Source: Ethanoligenens sp047722935 (GTDB lineage: Bacteria; Bacillota; Clostridia; Oscillospirales; Ethanoligenentaceae). Taken from it: a stretch of 61,146 bases of DNA. This document shows positions 52,001 to 60,387 of this stretch, one piece after another. A program made the translations under genes and the position numbers. A model generated the notes under the pieces. The model worked only from the letters and a program-made list of their open reading frames with translations. It was not told where the DNA came from and ran no database searches. Every line of letters begins with the position of its first letter. The stretch's first letter is position 1. Where the stretch lies: assembly GCA_047722935.1 (NCBI GenBank), contig JBDNZS010000012.1:1-61146 (forward strand), written 5' to 3'.

Positions 52001-52642
52001 TTATAGCAGACCGTCCCGCATCATATATAAAACAGCGTTTATGATGGCCGCCGCAACAGTGCTGCCCCCCTTTCGTCCTTCGGTAACGATATAGGGCACA
52101 CCGGTGGTCATGATGAGCTTTTTGGCTTCCACTACGTTGACGAATCCGACCGGAACACCCACAACAGCCCTCGGTTTTACAGCGCCCTCCGCAATGAGTT
52201 CCGAGAGCCGAACGAGCGCCGTCGGCGCGTTGCCCATGACAAAGATCCTATTTTGGCGGTTGTGTGCATAGCGCTCCATGCACACAGCGGAACGGGTGAT
52301 GTTCCGTTGTTTAGCCTCGGCCGCGACACTTTCGTCGCTAATCAGGCATACGACCTGTCCGCCCCACCGGGCGAGCGCTGCTTTACTGATTCCGGCTGCG
52401 GCCATCTTGGTGTCGGTGACGATATTGCACCCGTCCCGGAGTGCCGCCGCCGTTTGTTCCACCGCATCGTCGCTGATGCGCAGAATGTCGGCGTATTCAA
52501 AATCCGCCGTCGTATGGATCACGCGTTTAACGATGGGATCGTGCAGAGGCGGAAATACACGCTCCCCCAGCAATTCCGTAATGATTTCAAAGCTTTTCTT
52601 CTCAATGTCAGCCGGACTGTGTATTTTAATTTCGTCCAACAA
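52001..52642 (-). CDS. cbiC: Cobalt-precorrin-8 methylmutase CbiC
   Basis: A 213-residue enzyme moving the C11 methyl group to C12. The catalytic histidine is H43 in RVIHTTADFEYAD; VCLISDESVAAEAKQRN and PRAVVGVPVGFVNVVEAK are also typical. It has a TTG start at 52642 (TTGTTG), overlapping cbiO by 17 bp, with GGAGGGGG upstream. Confidence 0.94.
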   Translation of the reverse strand: MLDEIKIHSPADIEKKSFEIITELLGERVFPPLHDPIVKRVIHTTADFEYADILRISDDAVEQTAAALRDGCNIVTDTKMAAAGISKAALARWGGQVVCLISDESVAAEAKQRNITRSAVCMERYAHNRQNRIFVMGNAPTALVRLSELIAEGAVKPRAVVGVPVGFVNVVEAKKLIMTTGVPYIVTEGRKGGSTVAAAIINAVLYMMRDGLL

Positions 52643-53495
52643 TTGTATCGGTTCCCCCTCCCGTTAGAGCTGCCGCGTTACCAAACACTTTTCTTGCCTG
52701 ACCGATTGTAAGGGGAATCGATTCGGTTTTCAGGATGCCGTCGCGCTCCAAGATCTCCGTAAGATGTGCCACGCGGGGCAAGCGCAGCCCGATTTTCCGG
52801 ATATTTTCTTTTTGGCTGAAAACTTCAGAAGTGGTTCCATATGTCAGAATTTTACCGGAATCCATCAGATAGACGCGGTCTGAAAGGAGCGGCACCATAT
52901 CGGCGTCATGCGAAGCAAAAATCAAAGTGATGTGCAGTTCCTTATTGATTGTATTGAGCAGACGAATCAGATTGCTGACGCCATGCGGATCGAGTGCGGC
53001 CGTGGGCTCGTCCAGCACAAGAACCTCCGGTTTCATCGCTAGCACACTTGCAAGTGCTACCCGTTTTTTCTCACCGCCGCTCAAATTGTTCGGGCTTTTA
53101 GGGCCGTAGCCTGCAATGCCTGCGACATCCAGCGCCCAATCCACCGCTTTCTCCAATTCTTTGCCGGTGATGTGCATGTTCATCAAACCGTACGCCACTT
53201 CTTGGCGAACGGAAGAATTGAACAGCTGATCATCCGAATCCTGAAAAACCATACCCACTTTTGACCGGATTTGAAACAGATTCTTTTTTTCCACCGGCAG
53301 CCCGTCAATCGAAACCGTGCCCGACGTGGCCTGTAGCAGGCCGTTTAACAGTTGAAACAACGTGGATTTCCCCGCGCCGTTTGGTCCGAGAACCGCAACC
53401 CGTTCGCCCTTTTCAATTTGCAGGCTTACATTTTCCAGCGCCTGATGCCCATCCGCATAGACATAACTGACGTTTTTAACATCCACAAGAGCCAT
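52626..53495 (-). CDS. cbiO: Cobalt ECF transporter ATPase CbiO
   Basis: A 289-residue ABC ATPase. Walker A GPNGAGKST is at 37-45, signature LSGGEKKRVALA, Walker B VLVLDEPTAALDP. It energises Co2+ uptake through CbiMQ. The start at 53495 has GGAGGTG at the correct distance; GTG 53504 would overlap that RBS. Confidence 0.94.
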   Translation of the reverse strand: MALVDVKNVSYVYADGHQALENVSLQIEKGERVAVLGPNGAGKSTLFQLLNGLLQATSGTVSIDGLPVEKKNLFQIRSKVGMVFQDSDDQLFNSSVRQEVAYGLMNMHITGKELEKAVDWALDVAGIAGYGPKSPNNLSGGEKKRVALASVLAMKPEVLVLDEPTAALDPHGVSNLIRLLNTINKELHITLIFASHDADMVPLLSDRVYLMDSGKILTYGTTSEVFSQKENIRKIGLRLPRVAHLTEILERDGILKTESIPLTIGQARKVFGNAAALTGGGTDTIVGRN

Positions 53496-53614
53496 CTTTT
53501 TCACCTCCGTTCATATCCTTTTAAAAATGGAAAATTGTATTGACCATGTGGTATTTTAGCGCCTGCGGCCCGAGAACGGTTTGACATTGTTCTCTTTTTA
53601 AAGGGATAACAGTA

Positions 53615-54394
53615 TCAAACCAAATAGTTCACCAGCAGAACGGCGACGGGAACTGTCATCATCACCGCGCCCTTGCGGATATCCGCGGAAGAAATCGAAG
53701 AATTGAAATAAGGCGTGGGCGGATTTTCTTCGCTGTAACCGCGCGCCAGCATGGCATTGTAGATCTTGATGCTGCGGTCAAACGCTTTCACCATCACATA
53801 TCCGGCGACAGCCCCAGTATTGCGTATCTTGCCCATCCATGATATTTGGCTGGTCGTTCGGCTCACTTGGGCCCTGCTCATATTGTGTGCGGTTTCTTCA
53901 AGGACGAATACGTAGCGAGCCATCAATTCGGCGATATCCACCATGATGTCCGGTATTTTAATCGACCGCAGCGTTTCAAGAATCTCCGCCATCGGCGTGC
54001 TGAAAGAGAGAAGGCTGGCCATTGTCACAGCCGCCATAATCCGCAGCATCATCAAAAAACCAAGTGCAAGCCCTTCGCGGTAAACGACCAGAGAAAATGG
54101 ATGATTCAGAATCGTCCAAAGGGGATGGTTTCCGTTGGTGAACATGACACTTAGAAAAACCAGCCACGCGATGCTAAAGGGCATAAGCAACCGATGAATA
54201 AGGGGGTGCCAGGAAAGTTTGAGCGTGCTGTATGCCGTCAGAGCGACAAGCCAGAGTCCGAGCGCCAGATACCAATGTCGGACGATGGCGGCAATGATGG
54301 TCAGAAGCAAAAAAAATACTGTTTTTAACCGCCCGTCGAGCCGGTTTAGGGGTGTATCACGGCTGTCAAGCGATTTAAAAAAACCGAGTTCCAT
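53615..54394 (-). CDS. cbiQ: Cobalt ECF transporter transmembrane protein CbiQ
   Basis: A 259-residue EcfT-type protein with about five helices. The two Ala-Arg-Gly coupling motifs are seen as MARYVFVLEETAHNMSRAQVSR and, near the C-terminus, NAMLARGYSEE. It begins 2 bp after the cbiN-like gene. A 119-bp gap separates it from cbiO. Confidence 0.92.
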   Translation of the reverse strand: MELGFFKSLDSRDTPLNRLDGRLKTVFFLLLTIIAAIVRHWYLALGLWLVALTAYSTLKLSWHPLIHRLLMPFSIAWLVFLSVMFTNGNHPLWTILNHPFSLVVYREGLALGFLMMLRIMAAVTMASLLSFSTPMAEILETLRSIKIPDIMVDIAELMARYVFVLEETAHNMSRAQVSRTTSQISWMGKIRNTGAVAGYVMVKAFDRSIKIYNAMLARGYSEENPPTPYFNSSISSADIRKGAVMMTVPVAVLLVNYLV

Positions 54395-54396
54395 TC

Positions 54397-54750
54397 TTAC
54401 ACTTCCTGCTTGTCAGGCTCATTGTCGGTGTCATCTGTATCTTTCTCCCTGTTTTTGCCGAACAACTTCTCCCAATGATGCCCTACGATTAGGCCCGCAA
54501 AAAAATTGGCAACAGAAAAAGCGCCCACCTGCGCATCACCAGGCAGTTCCGCGAACGGATGGTGATCGGAACTTGCCATGGTATTGACCTTGTCATCCGT
54601 GCCGCCGGCCTCTGAACCGTGAGCCGCCATGTACTTTCCAGAAATAAAAATAAAGATAAGTATAACGAACATAACCGACAGCAAAACCTTTGTGAAGCCG
54701 TCAAATAACTGGATCTTGTTTTTAGACTGCGATTTCTCACGCGTTTGCAC
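54397..54750 (-). CDS. CbiN-like small membrane protein
   Basis: A 117-residue protein between cbiM and cbiQ, the position of cbiN. It has one clear helix (about 24-40), a loop with HGSEAGG and SDHHPFAELPGDAQVG, a second weaker helix (FSVANFFAGLIVG) followed by HHWEK, and an acidic tail (DTDDTDNEPDKQE). CbiN assists metal loading of CbiM. Sequence similarity to classical CbiN is not obvious, so this is by layout. It has a GTG start with AAAGGAG upstream, overlapping cbiM by 14 bp. Confidence 0.7.
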   Translation of the reverse strand: MQTREKSQSKNKIQLFDGFTKVLLSVMFVILIFIFISGKYMAAHGSEAGGTDDKVNTMASSDHHPFAELPGDAQVGAFSVANFFAGLIVGHHWEKLFGKNREKDTDDTDNEPDKQEV

Positions 54751-55432
54751 TGTTTTTCGCTCCTTTCAGTTTTACATTGTCCTTCAAAACGTGGGGAAGC
54801 AAATCCGGGCGCCGTCCGACCATGGCCTGTAATACGACAGCCGTAAAGGCGGCTTCTGCAATGGCCAGCGGCAGTTGGGTAGGGCCATAGCCCATAAAGA
54901 AAATCATCCATTGCTTTACCAGCGGAACATGGCCGTGCAGGTCAATGGCCAGTTCCAGCGCACTGGCCAGATAAGTGATAAGATCACCTACAAAACCTGC
55001 CAGAGCCGCCGCCAGCCAGATCGGCGCACGAAACCGGCGGAAGAGCGCCCAAATCAGATAACCCGAAAGAGTGCCTGCCACCCCCATGGACATGGTGTTC
55101 GCGCCAATGGTTGTGATGCCTCCGTGCCCGAGAAAAATCGCCTGAAAAAACAATACGATCGCAGAAACCAATATGGTAGCGAAAGGCCCGATGACGATGG
55201 AGGCCAACGGCGTGCCGCAGGGATGCGAACATGATCCCGTGACCGGAACAGGCAGATGCATGGCGGAAATGACAAATACCGCTACGCCCGTCATGGCGAT
55301 CAAAGGCTTATAATAAGGATCATCCTTGACTCTTTTTCTGATTTGCAAAATGGCCGGCGCGAGCAATGCCGCCGTGGCTGCATAATATATGATGCTGGAC
55401 TGTGGGGACAGAATACCGTCTTCAATATGCAT
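54737..55432 (-). CDS. cbiM: Cobalt ECF transporter S component CbiM
   Basis: A 231-residue membrane protein that binds Co2+ through its N-terminal Met-His. The start MHIEDG is essential to this function and fixes the ATG at 55432 (AGAGGAAAG upstream); the longer frame to 55516 is wrong. The conserved AMHLPVPVTGSCSHPCGTPLASIVIGP block provides further metal ligands. It is the first gene behind the cobalamin riboswitch. Confidence 0.95.
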   Translation of the reverse strand: MHIEDGILSPQSSIIYYAATAALLAPAILQIRKRVKDDPYYKPLIAMTGVAVFVISAMHLPVPVTGSCSHPCGTPLASIVIGPFATILVSAIVLFFQAIFLGHGGITTIGANTMSMGVAGTLSGYLIWALFRRFRAPIWLAAALAGFVGDLITYLASALELAIDLHGHVPLVKQWMIFFMGYGPTQLPLAIAEAAFTAVVLQAMVGRRPDLLPHVLKDNVKLKGAKNSANA

Positions 55433-55495
55433 TTTTATCTTTCCTCTTAATCTGTTTTCGTTACTTTGGTCTTGTATGAAAAACACTGAAAACTC

Positions 55496-55533
55496 ACAAA
55501 AAACACCTCTTAACATAAATGCTAAGAGGTGTT
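55496..55533 (-). terminator. Riboswitch-linked terminator before cbiM
   Basis: AACACCTCTTA (55502-55512) and TAAGAGGTGTT (55523-55533) form a perfect 11-bp stem; on the minus strand it is followed by T residues. It lies between the cobalamin aptamer and cbiM and would halt transcription when cobalamin is bound. Confidence 0.85.
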
Positions 55534-55592
55534 CCTATACCGTGACCTGTTCATCACTGTACCCCCTCTATCGCTCGTAGATTTTATGGTAC

Positions 55593-55764
55593 AAAAAACA
55601 GGCAGTTCTTCTGACTCAGCATCATCGTCCGCTCAACCTTCCCGGGATAACCCAGTGGTGTATTTGAGTGGACTCAGCATTACAGCGGCGGGACCGCGTG
55701 GGATTTTCACCCAACTTATCTTTTCACCGGAACGATGGAAATCATCCTCCGGCACCTGTTTTTT
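55593..55764 (-). promoter_or_regulatory. Cobalamin riboswitch
   Basis: On the minus strand the closing helix pairs CCTGTTTTTT with AAAAAACAGG at the two ends (10 bp). Inside are GGTGAAAATCCCACGCGGTC, CCGCCGCTGTA, CCACTGGGTTATCCCGGGAAGG and the B12-box-type AGTCAGAAGAACTGCC, all core elements of the class. With the downstream terminator it would switch the whole cobalamin operon off when vitamin B12 is plentiful. Confidence 0.95.
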
Positions 55765-56032
55765 ATGCGTTATTTTATTGTGTTTTGGATTTTATTTGGC
55801 TTTTGTTCAGTATACTACAAACCTTGCCGAAAGGAAAGACGATGTTCCGGTTTTTGGGAAACTTAGTGCAAACGGTATAGCATATAGACTATATAATACA
55901 ATGTCAATATATTTGAGTCTTCCCTGATTTTTCGGAGGCAAAGCAGTAGTGCAATTGGCTGAAATCAAAGAATATCGTAAGTTTGGACTCCTCGCTGCAT
56001 CGATTTCCGTTGCTAATGCCCCTATATCCGAA

Positions 56033-56062
56033 TTGCCGGGCAGAAAAAAGTTCGTGTATAAT
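56033..56062 (+). promoter_or_regulatory. Possible promoter ahead of the transposase/MFS remnant
   Basis: TTGCCG (56033-56038), 18 bp, TATAAT (56057-56062), about 20 bp before the remnant open frame. Confidence 0.4.
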
Positions 56063-56082
56063 GGCAAAAGAGAGCAAAAGAC

Positions 56083-56165
56083 ATGGAAAACACAGCCAAG
56101 AAACAGGGAAAAACAATCAGCCTGACGGCTCGGAGATATGACGAGGAATTTAAGACCGGCACCGT
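56083..56165 (+). pseudogene. Remnant resembling an IS3-type OrfA start
   Basis: The N-terminal 27 or so residues (TARRYDEEFKTGTVRLV) resemble the first helix region of IS3-family OrfA transposases. The frame then joins unrelated sequence. No terminal inverted repeats or OrfB are visible. Confidence 0.5.
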
Positions 56166-56722
56166 TCGATTGGTCGCAGACCAAACAATTGCTGACAGAG
56201 AAGAAGTTGCAGCTCTTGTGTCTGGCTGGTTTTATTATCAACTACCTCAACGCAGAGCTTTTTATGATCGTACCAACAAGATTGGAAAAGATGATTGGCG
56301 TGGAAAACATGTGGATGGTTTTCCTTCCAGCAGTTCTATGTGGTGCGATAGCAATGAAATGAACGACATCTTTAAATGATCGGGGGCTTTATGTTCCAGT
56401 AGCCAAGATGTGCTTTCTGGCAATGTTGCTGGCATGGATATTGTTCATACCGGGTGGATTTATAGGTACGGCAGCAGGTACGATTTTGAGTTTATCGGGG
56501 TTTATGTGTTTGATAGCTGGCATCCCTTCAGAAATGAACAAACTGGTATCACGGGAAAAACGGGGGACGGCAAACGGCATTTTACAAACGATGACGTTCC
56601 TTGGTTTCTTCTTTGGCCCAACTATTGCGGGCGTGCTGCTTCAACTCCAGATTGTACCGCTGTTGTATGGTATTTCAATTATTCTTGCGTCTGCCGGAAT
56701 TTTGTCAGCTACGTCAAAATGA
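56166..56722 (+). pseudogene. MFS transporter remnant with an internal stop
   Basis: Frame continues through membrane segments (LLCLAGFIINYLNAELFMIV, then PAVLCGAIAMK), a TGA at 56360-56362, and the same frame continues TTSLNDRGLYVPVAKMCFL...GTAAGTILSLSG to a stop at 56722. The C-terminal half fits an MFS permease; the N-terminal half is missing and replaced by the transposase-like start. Confidence 0.7.
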
Positions 56723-56776
56723 AAGGATAGGCAGACAACAATGCCGTTATAATTTAAGTAACAAAAATGTGCGTAC

Positions 56777-56805
56777 TTGTTTTTATGTTCCTATCTATTT
56801 ATACT
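56777..56805 (+). promoter_or_regulatory. Probable promoter of the nitroreductase gene
   Basis: TTGTTT (56777-56782), 17 bp, TATACT (56800-56805). The leader then contains a GCACAC/GTGTGC inverted repeat at 56820-56847. Confidence 0.55.
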
Positions 56806-56878
56806 GAATATAAACGCTGGCACACGCTCCGTAAGGGCGGTGTGTGCAAAAAGTTCAAACGAGACGAAAGGAACAGAC

Positions 56879-57403
56879 ATGGCTTTTATTGATCTCGCAC
56901 ACGAACGGTATTCCGTGCGCAAATTCAGCAGCAACCCGGTTGAACACGAAAAGCTGGAACAGATTTTACGAGCAGGACAGCTTGCGCCAACCGCCTGCAA
57001 TTATCAGCCGCAACGCATTATTGTGGTCGAAAATGAAGAGGCCCATAAAAAAATCAGGAAGTGCACACCCTGTCATTTTAATGCGCCGGTCGTCTTGATT
57101 GTCTGCTATGATAATAACAGCAGTGCGAAGCGCCGATCCACATCATTCGATATTGGCGTCATTGATGCAAGCATTGTGGCTACGCAGATGATGCTTGAAG
57201 TGGCTGACATTGGACTAGGGGCGACATGGGTGGAAGATTTTGAACCCGATGCTGTCATCCAAGAATTTGCACTGCCGAAAAACATTATTCCGGTCGCTTT
57301 GTTGCCGCTCGGATATCCGGCGGACGATGCAAAGCCAAACGAACGCCTGCACAACAGTCGTAAACCGCTTGAAGAAACGGTTTTTTACAACCACTTGAAT
57401 TGA
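56879..57403 (+). CDS. Nitroreductase family protein
   Basis: A 174-residue FMN-dependent oxidoreductase. The N-terminal RYSVRKFSSNPVEHEKLEQIL, then AGQLAPTACNYQPQR, and the FMN-contact IGLGATWVEDF region are typical; the C-terminal IPVALLPLGYPADDAKPNER is the family end block. The ATG at 56879 follows GAAAGGA. Substrate (quinone, nitro compound or flavin) unknown. A strong hairpin follows. Confidence 0.88.
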   Translation: MAFIDLAHERYSVRKFSSNPVEHEKLEQILRAGQLAPTACNYQPQRIIVVENEEAHKKIRKCTPCHFNAPVVLIVCYDNNSSAKRRSTSFDIGVIDASIVATQMMLEVADIGLGATWVEDFEPDAVIQEFALPKNIIPVALLPLGYPADDAKPNERLHNSRKPLEETVFYNHLN

Positions 57404-57421
57404 CGTATTATTGCCAAACAA

Positions 57422-57467
57422 GCAACCCCGCATGCGCACTGGATTTCCAGCGCACATGCGGGGTTGC
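57422..57467. terminator. Shared terminator of the nitroreductase gene and rnpB
   Basis: GCAACCCCGCATG and CATGCGGGGTTGC form a 13-bp stem, extended by CGC/GCG and CTGG/CCAG pairs. It lies between two convergent transcripts; flanks are only moderately T-rich on either side. Confidence 0.65.
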
Positions 57468-57473
57468 GTTTGT

Positions 57474-57824
57474 GGTGCGAGTAAGTCTATAAGCCGAGTT
57501 CTGTATTAGACAATCATCTATCTTGGCCGCGCGTTGCCACGCAGCTCACGCCACCCCTCGGGAAGAACGCCGGGCAAGCGTATCTCTTCCCTGTGGGTGT
57601 TGCTCCGGATAGGGTTTGCAGGGTCGCACAGTCTCCTGCGCGCCGGTGAGCTCTTACCTCGCCTTTCCACCCTTACCGAACCGAAGTCCGGCGGTATATC
57701 TCTGTTGCACTGTCCCTAGAGTCGCCTCCGGCGGGCGTTGCCCGCTATCCTGCCCTGTGGAGCTCGGACTTTCCTCAGATGCGGCCTTTCGGCACTGCAC
57801 CCGCGACTGTCTGGCTTGCTCGCG
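57474..57824 (-). ncRNA. rnpB: RNase P RNA (class A)
   Basis: The catalytic RNA that matures tRNA 5' ends. On the minus strand the conserved core GAGGAAAGTCCGAGCTCC, then AGTGCAACAGAGA, GGTAAGGGTGGAAAGG, GGTAAGAGCTCACCG and the 3' ACAGAACTCGGCTTATAGAC are present in order. The ends pair (GCGAG with CTCGC), closing P1. It is transcribed away from murD; a near-consensus promoter lies at 57831-57859. Confidence 0.97.
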
Positions 57825-57830
57825 CTTGTC

Positions 57831-57859
57831 ATTATACGGGTTTTTGCGCCGCTTGTCAA
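57831..57859 (-). promoter_or_regulatory. Consensus promoter of rnpB
   Basis: On the minus strand perfect TTGACA (57854-57859), exactly 17 bp, perfect TATAAT (57831-57836). The transcript should start near 57824, where P1 of RNase P RNA begins. Confidence 0.92.
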
Positions 57860-57984
57860 TTGAAATTGTGGCTGAAAACGTGGGAACTGCTTTTCAAAGG
57901 TTGATATTTGCCAGTCGGCACCGTATAATAGGGAACGTGCGGGCGCATTGCGTTTGCAGAAGTCCAAAAAGTGATGGTGATAAT

Positions 57985-59385
57985 ATGATGAATTCCAGGC
58001 TTGACGCCTTTTATCGCAGCCTGCGCGGCCAGCGCATCTGTATGCTCGGTGTTGGCCGCAGCAATACGCCGCTGATCAAAACGTTTCTTTCTAAAGGTGC
58101 GGAAGTTTGCGCTTGCGACAGGCGGACTCGTGAACAGTTGGGCAGTGTAGCCGAAGAGATCGAATCTGCGGGCGCCAGGCTGCAATTGGGTGAGGACTAC
58201 TTAAAAAAACTCGATTTCGACGTCATTTTTCGCACGCCGGGCATCCGGTATACCTTGCCGGAGCTGGAGGCGGCTCGCGCCAACGGAGTGGCACTGACTT
58301 CCGAGATGGAAGTGTTCTTTGACGTTTGCCCCTGCAAAATCATTGCGGTGACCGGTTCAGATGGTAAAACGACGACCACTACGCTGATTTCTGAAATTCT
58401 TCAGCGTGAGGGACGGCGTGTTCATTTGGGCGGAAACATCGGGCGGCCGCTGCTGCCGGAAATTGAGAATATTCATGAGGACGATGTGGCAGTCGTGGAG
58501 CTTTCCAGCTTTCAGCTTATTTCCATGCGCCGCAGCCCGGATGTCGCAGTCATCACCAATATTTCTCCTAACCACCTGGACATGCACAAAGATATGGACG
58601 AATATGTTCATGCTAAAGAACATATTTTTTTACATCAGAACGGTTTCAGCCGCACGGTACTTAATCTTGACAATGCCATCACCGCGCCGATGGTGAAAGA
58701 GGTGCGGGGACAGTGTTTGGGGTTCAGCCGCAGTAAACCTTTGCACTTTGGCTGCTATACGGATGACAGCGGAGTGGTATGGATGTGCTTTGGTGAAAAA
58801 AAGCAGCGTGTGCTGCACATAAACGATATCCTGATTCCGGGCAGCCACAATGTTGAGAATTATATGGCGGCAACGGCGGCGGTATGGGGAATGGCGAAGT
58901 CGGAGACGATCTTGAGCGTGGCACGCAGTTTTACCGGCGTGGAACACCGCATTGAACTGGTCAGGGAACTGGATGGTGTGCGCTATTACAATGACTCCAT
59001 CGCCACTACCCCCACGCGCACCATGGCTGGTTTGCGTTCGTTTTCTCAAAAGGTTATCTTGATTGCCGGGGGATATGACAAACATATCCCGTTTGACGTG
59101 CTTGGCCCTGCAATCGTGCAGAACGTAAAATGCTTGATTTTGATGGGTGCCACAGCTGACAAAATTGAGGCTGTCGTTAAACGCACAGAGAGCGAAGCGG
59201 CTGTGGCTGCCGCCGCCTTGCCTATCGTGCGGGTATCCAGTTTAGACGAGGCTGTGCAGGCGGCGCACGCGCAAGCCGAAGCGGGCGATGTGATCTTGCT
59301 TTCCCCCGCCTGCGCCAGTTTTGATATGTTCAAAGATTTTGAGACCCGTGGCGACATGTTTAAAAACATGGTGAATGCCCTGTAA
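57985..59385 (+). CDS. murD: UDP-N-acetylmuramoylalanine--D-glutamate ligase MurD
   Basis: A 466-residue Mur ligase that adds D-Glu to UDP-MurNAc-L-Ala. The ATP loop is TGSDGKTTTT; ELSSFQL, ITNISPNHLDMHKDMDEY and FTGVEHRIELV...YYNDSIATTPTRTMAGL are the family blocks. ATG 57985 and 57988 both start the protein; the long upstream frame to 57616 runs antisense through rnpB and is spurious. No other mur genes adjoin. Confidence 0.95.
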   Translation: MMNSRLDAFYRSLRGQRICMLGVGRSNTPLIKTFLSKGAEVCACDRRTREQLGSVAEEIESAGARLQLGEDYLKKLDFDVIFRTPGIRYTLPELEAARANGVALTSEMEVFFDVCPCKIIAVTGSDGKTTTTTLISEILQREGRRVHLGGNIGRPLLPEIENIHEDDVAVVELSSFQLISMRRSPDVAVITNISPNHLDMHKDMDEYVHAKEHIFLHQNGFSRTVLNLDNAITAPMVKEVRGQCLGFSRSKPLHFGCYTDDSGVVWMCFGEKKQRVLHINDILIPGSHNVENYMAATAAVWGMAKSETILSVARSFTGVEHRIELVRELDGVRYYNDSIATTPTRTMAGLRSFSQKVILIAGGYDKHIPFDVLGPAIVQNVKCLILMGATADKIEAVVKRTESEAAVAAAALPIVRVSSLDEAVQAAHAQAEAGDVILLSPACASFDMFKDFETRGDMFKNMVNAL

Positions 59386-59477
59386 AACAATTGATGCACA
59401 GGGAAGGATAAGGCTTTGTTTTGGATAAACGCATATGAAATATTGACGGTTCACAATAATGAAAGCTGTGCCTGTTT

Positions 59478-60245
59478 ATGATTGCACGGATTGATGATGA
59501 ACAGGCTGCTCGTTTGGCTCCGCTATTTACCCGCAGAGCGACCGAGTCGGTGCGCATTGCCGCGCTTCTTGACGCATATGGAACCGGTCATGCCTTTTTT
59601 TCTACGTATCTGCAAAATGAAGGCCACGCTGTTTTGGCACAAATCGACGATACCTTTTTGCTGATGGATTGTGGGGCGGATTATGCGGAACTGGCATGTT
59701 TCATGCAATGGAATCCGTATTTTTTGAGGTTGATGGGCGCCTATAGACCTCTTGAAACCATCGCGGCGTTACTCCCGAATGGCACACTTCACCGGCATGT
59801 GCAGATGACCGCATATGCCGCTATGCCGTCCAAAACGCCTGCAATCCAAATTGACCGGCACCCCGCATTGCGTGATATCTATGCGGTGGAAGGGACGACT
59901 TCCACCGCATTTGATGTGTGGTATGCGGATATTTCCCATCGCATTCGCCACTGCTGCGCCCGTGCGTATCTGGTGCGTATGGATGGAGAACCCGTTGCCG
60001 CCTGCCTTATTAGTGCGGAAAGCCGCTGGGCCGGGTTGATTAGCAGCGTGGCGACAAAAGAGCAATGGCGCGGCAGGGGATTGGCTACCGCGTTGGTCAA
60101 TGCGGCGTGTGCCGATTTGATTGGATGCGGTAAATTGGCTGTGCTGGAATGCGAATTTTCACTTTGCCAATTCTATTCCCAGCTTGGCTTTTTGCGTGAC
60201 TTTGAAATCGGTACTTATGAACGGGCTGCCGCTGTAAAAGGCTAA
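59478..60245 (+). CDS. GNAT family N-acetyltransferase
   Basis: A 255-residue protein with a C-terminal GNAT domain: YLVRMDGEPVAACLISAE, then SVATKEQWRGRGLATALVNAACADL with the QxxGxG acetyl-CoA loop, and CQFYSQLGFLRDFEIGTY. The N-terminal half (residues 1-120) is not recognised. Substrate unknown. It follows murD by 92 bp. Confidence 0.82.
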   Translation: MIARIDDEQAARLAPLFTRRATESVRIAALLDAYGTGHAFFSTYLQNEGHAVLAQIDDTFLLMDCGADYAELACFMQWNPYFLRLMGAYRPLETIAALLPNGTLHRHVQMTAYAAMPSKTPAIQIDRHPALRDIYAVEGTTSTAFDVWYADISHRIRHCCARAYLVRMDGEPVAACLISAESRWAGLISSVATKEQWRGRGLATALVNAACADLIGCGKLAVLECEFSLCQFYSQLGFLRDFEIGTYERAAAVKG

Positions 60246-60338
60246 ACCGTTTGGGATGCCGCCGATTTGTTTGTATAAATAAATAAGGATGAAACAGACT
60301 GCTTGGTTGTTGTTGCAACCGATTCAAGCGCCACATGG

Positions 60339-60357
60339 TTGTATACTAACGATACAA
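60339..60357 (+). promoter_or_regulatory. Operator-like dyad over the -10 of the Fe-S protein gene
   Basis: TTGTAT and ATACAA (perfect inverted half-sites) separated by 7 bp, with a TATACT -10-like box (60342-60347) inside. A dyad of this size at a promoter suggests a dimeric regulator. Confidence 0.5.
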
Positions 60358-60387
60358 TCAAACGGAAAACGACCATGAGGTGCTAAT

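Noticed and set aside
56360..56362. TGA read as an amino acid (recoding) in the MFS remnant
   Set aside because: The gene also lacks its N-terminal half, so plain decay explains the stop; no recoding signal was seen.
57616..57984. Upstream extension of the murD frame
   Set aside because: It passes through RNase P RNA antisense and adds residues not found in MurD; the double ATG at 57985 fits the family start.
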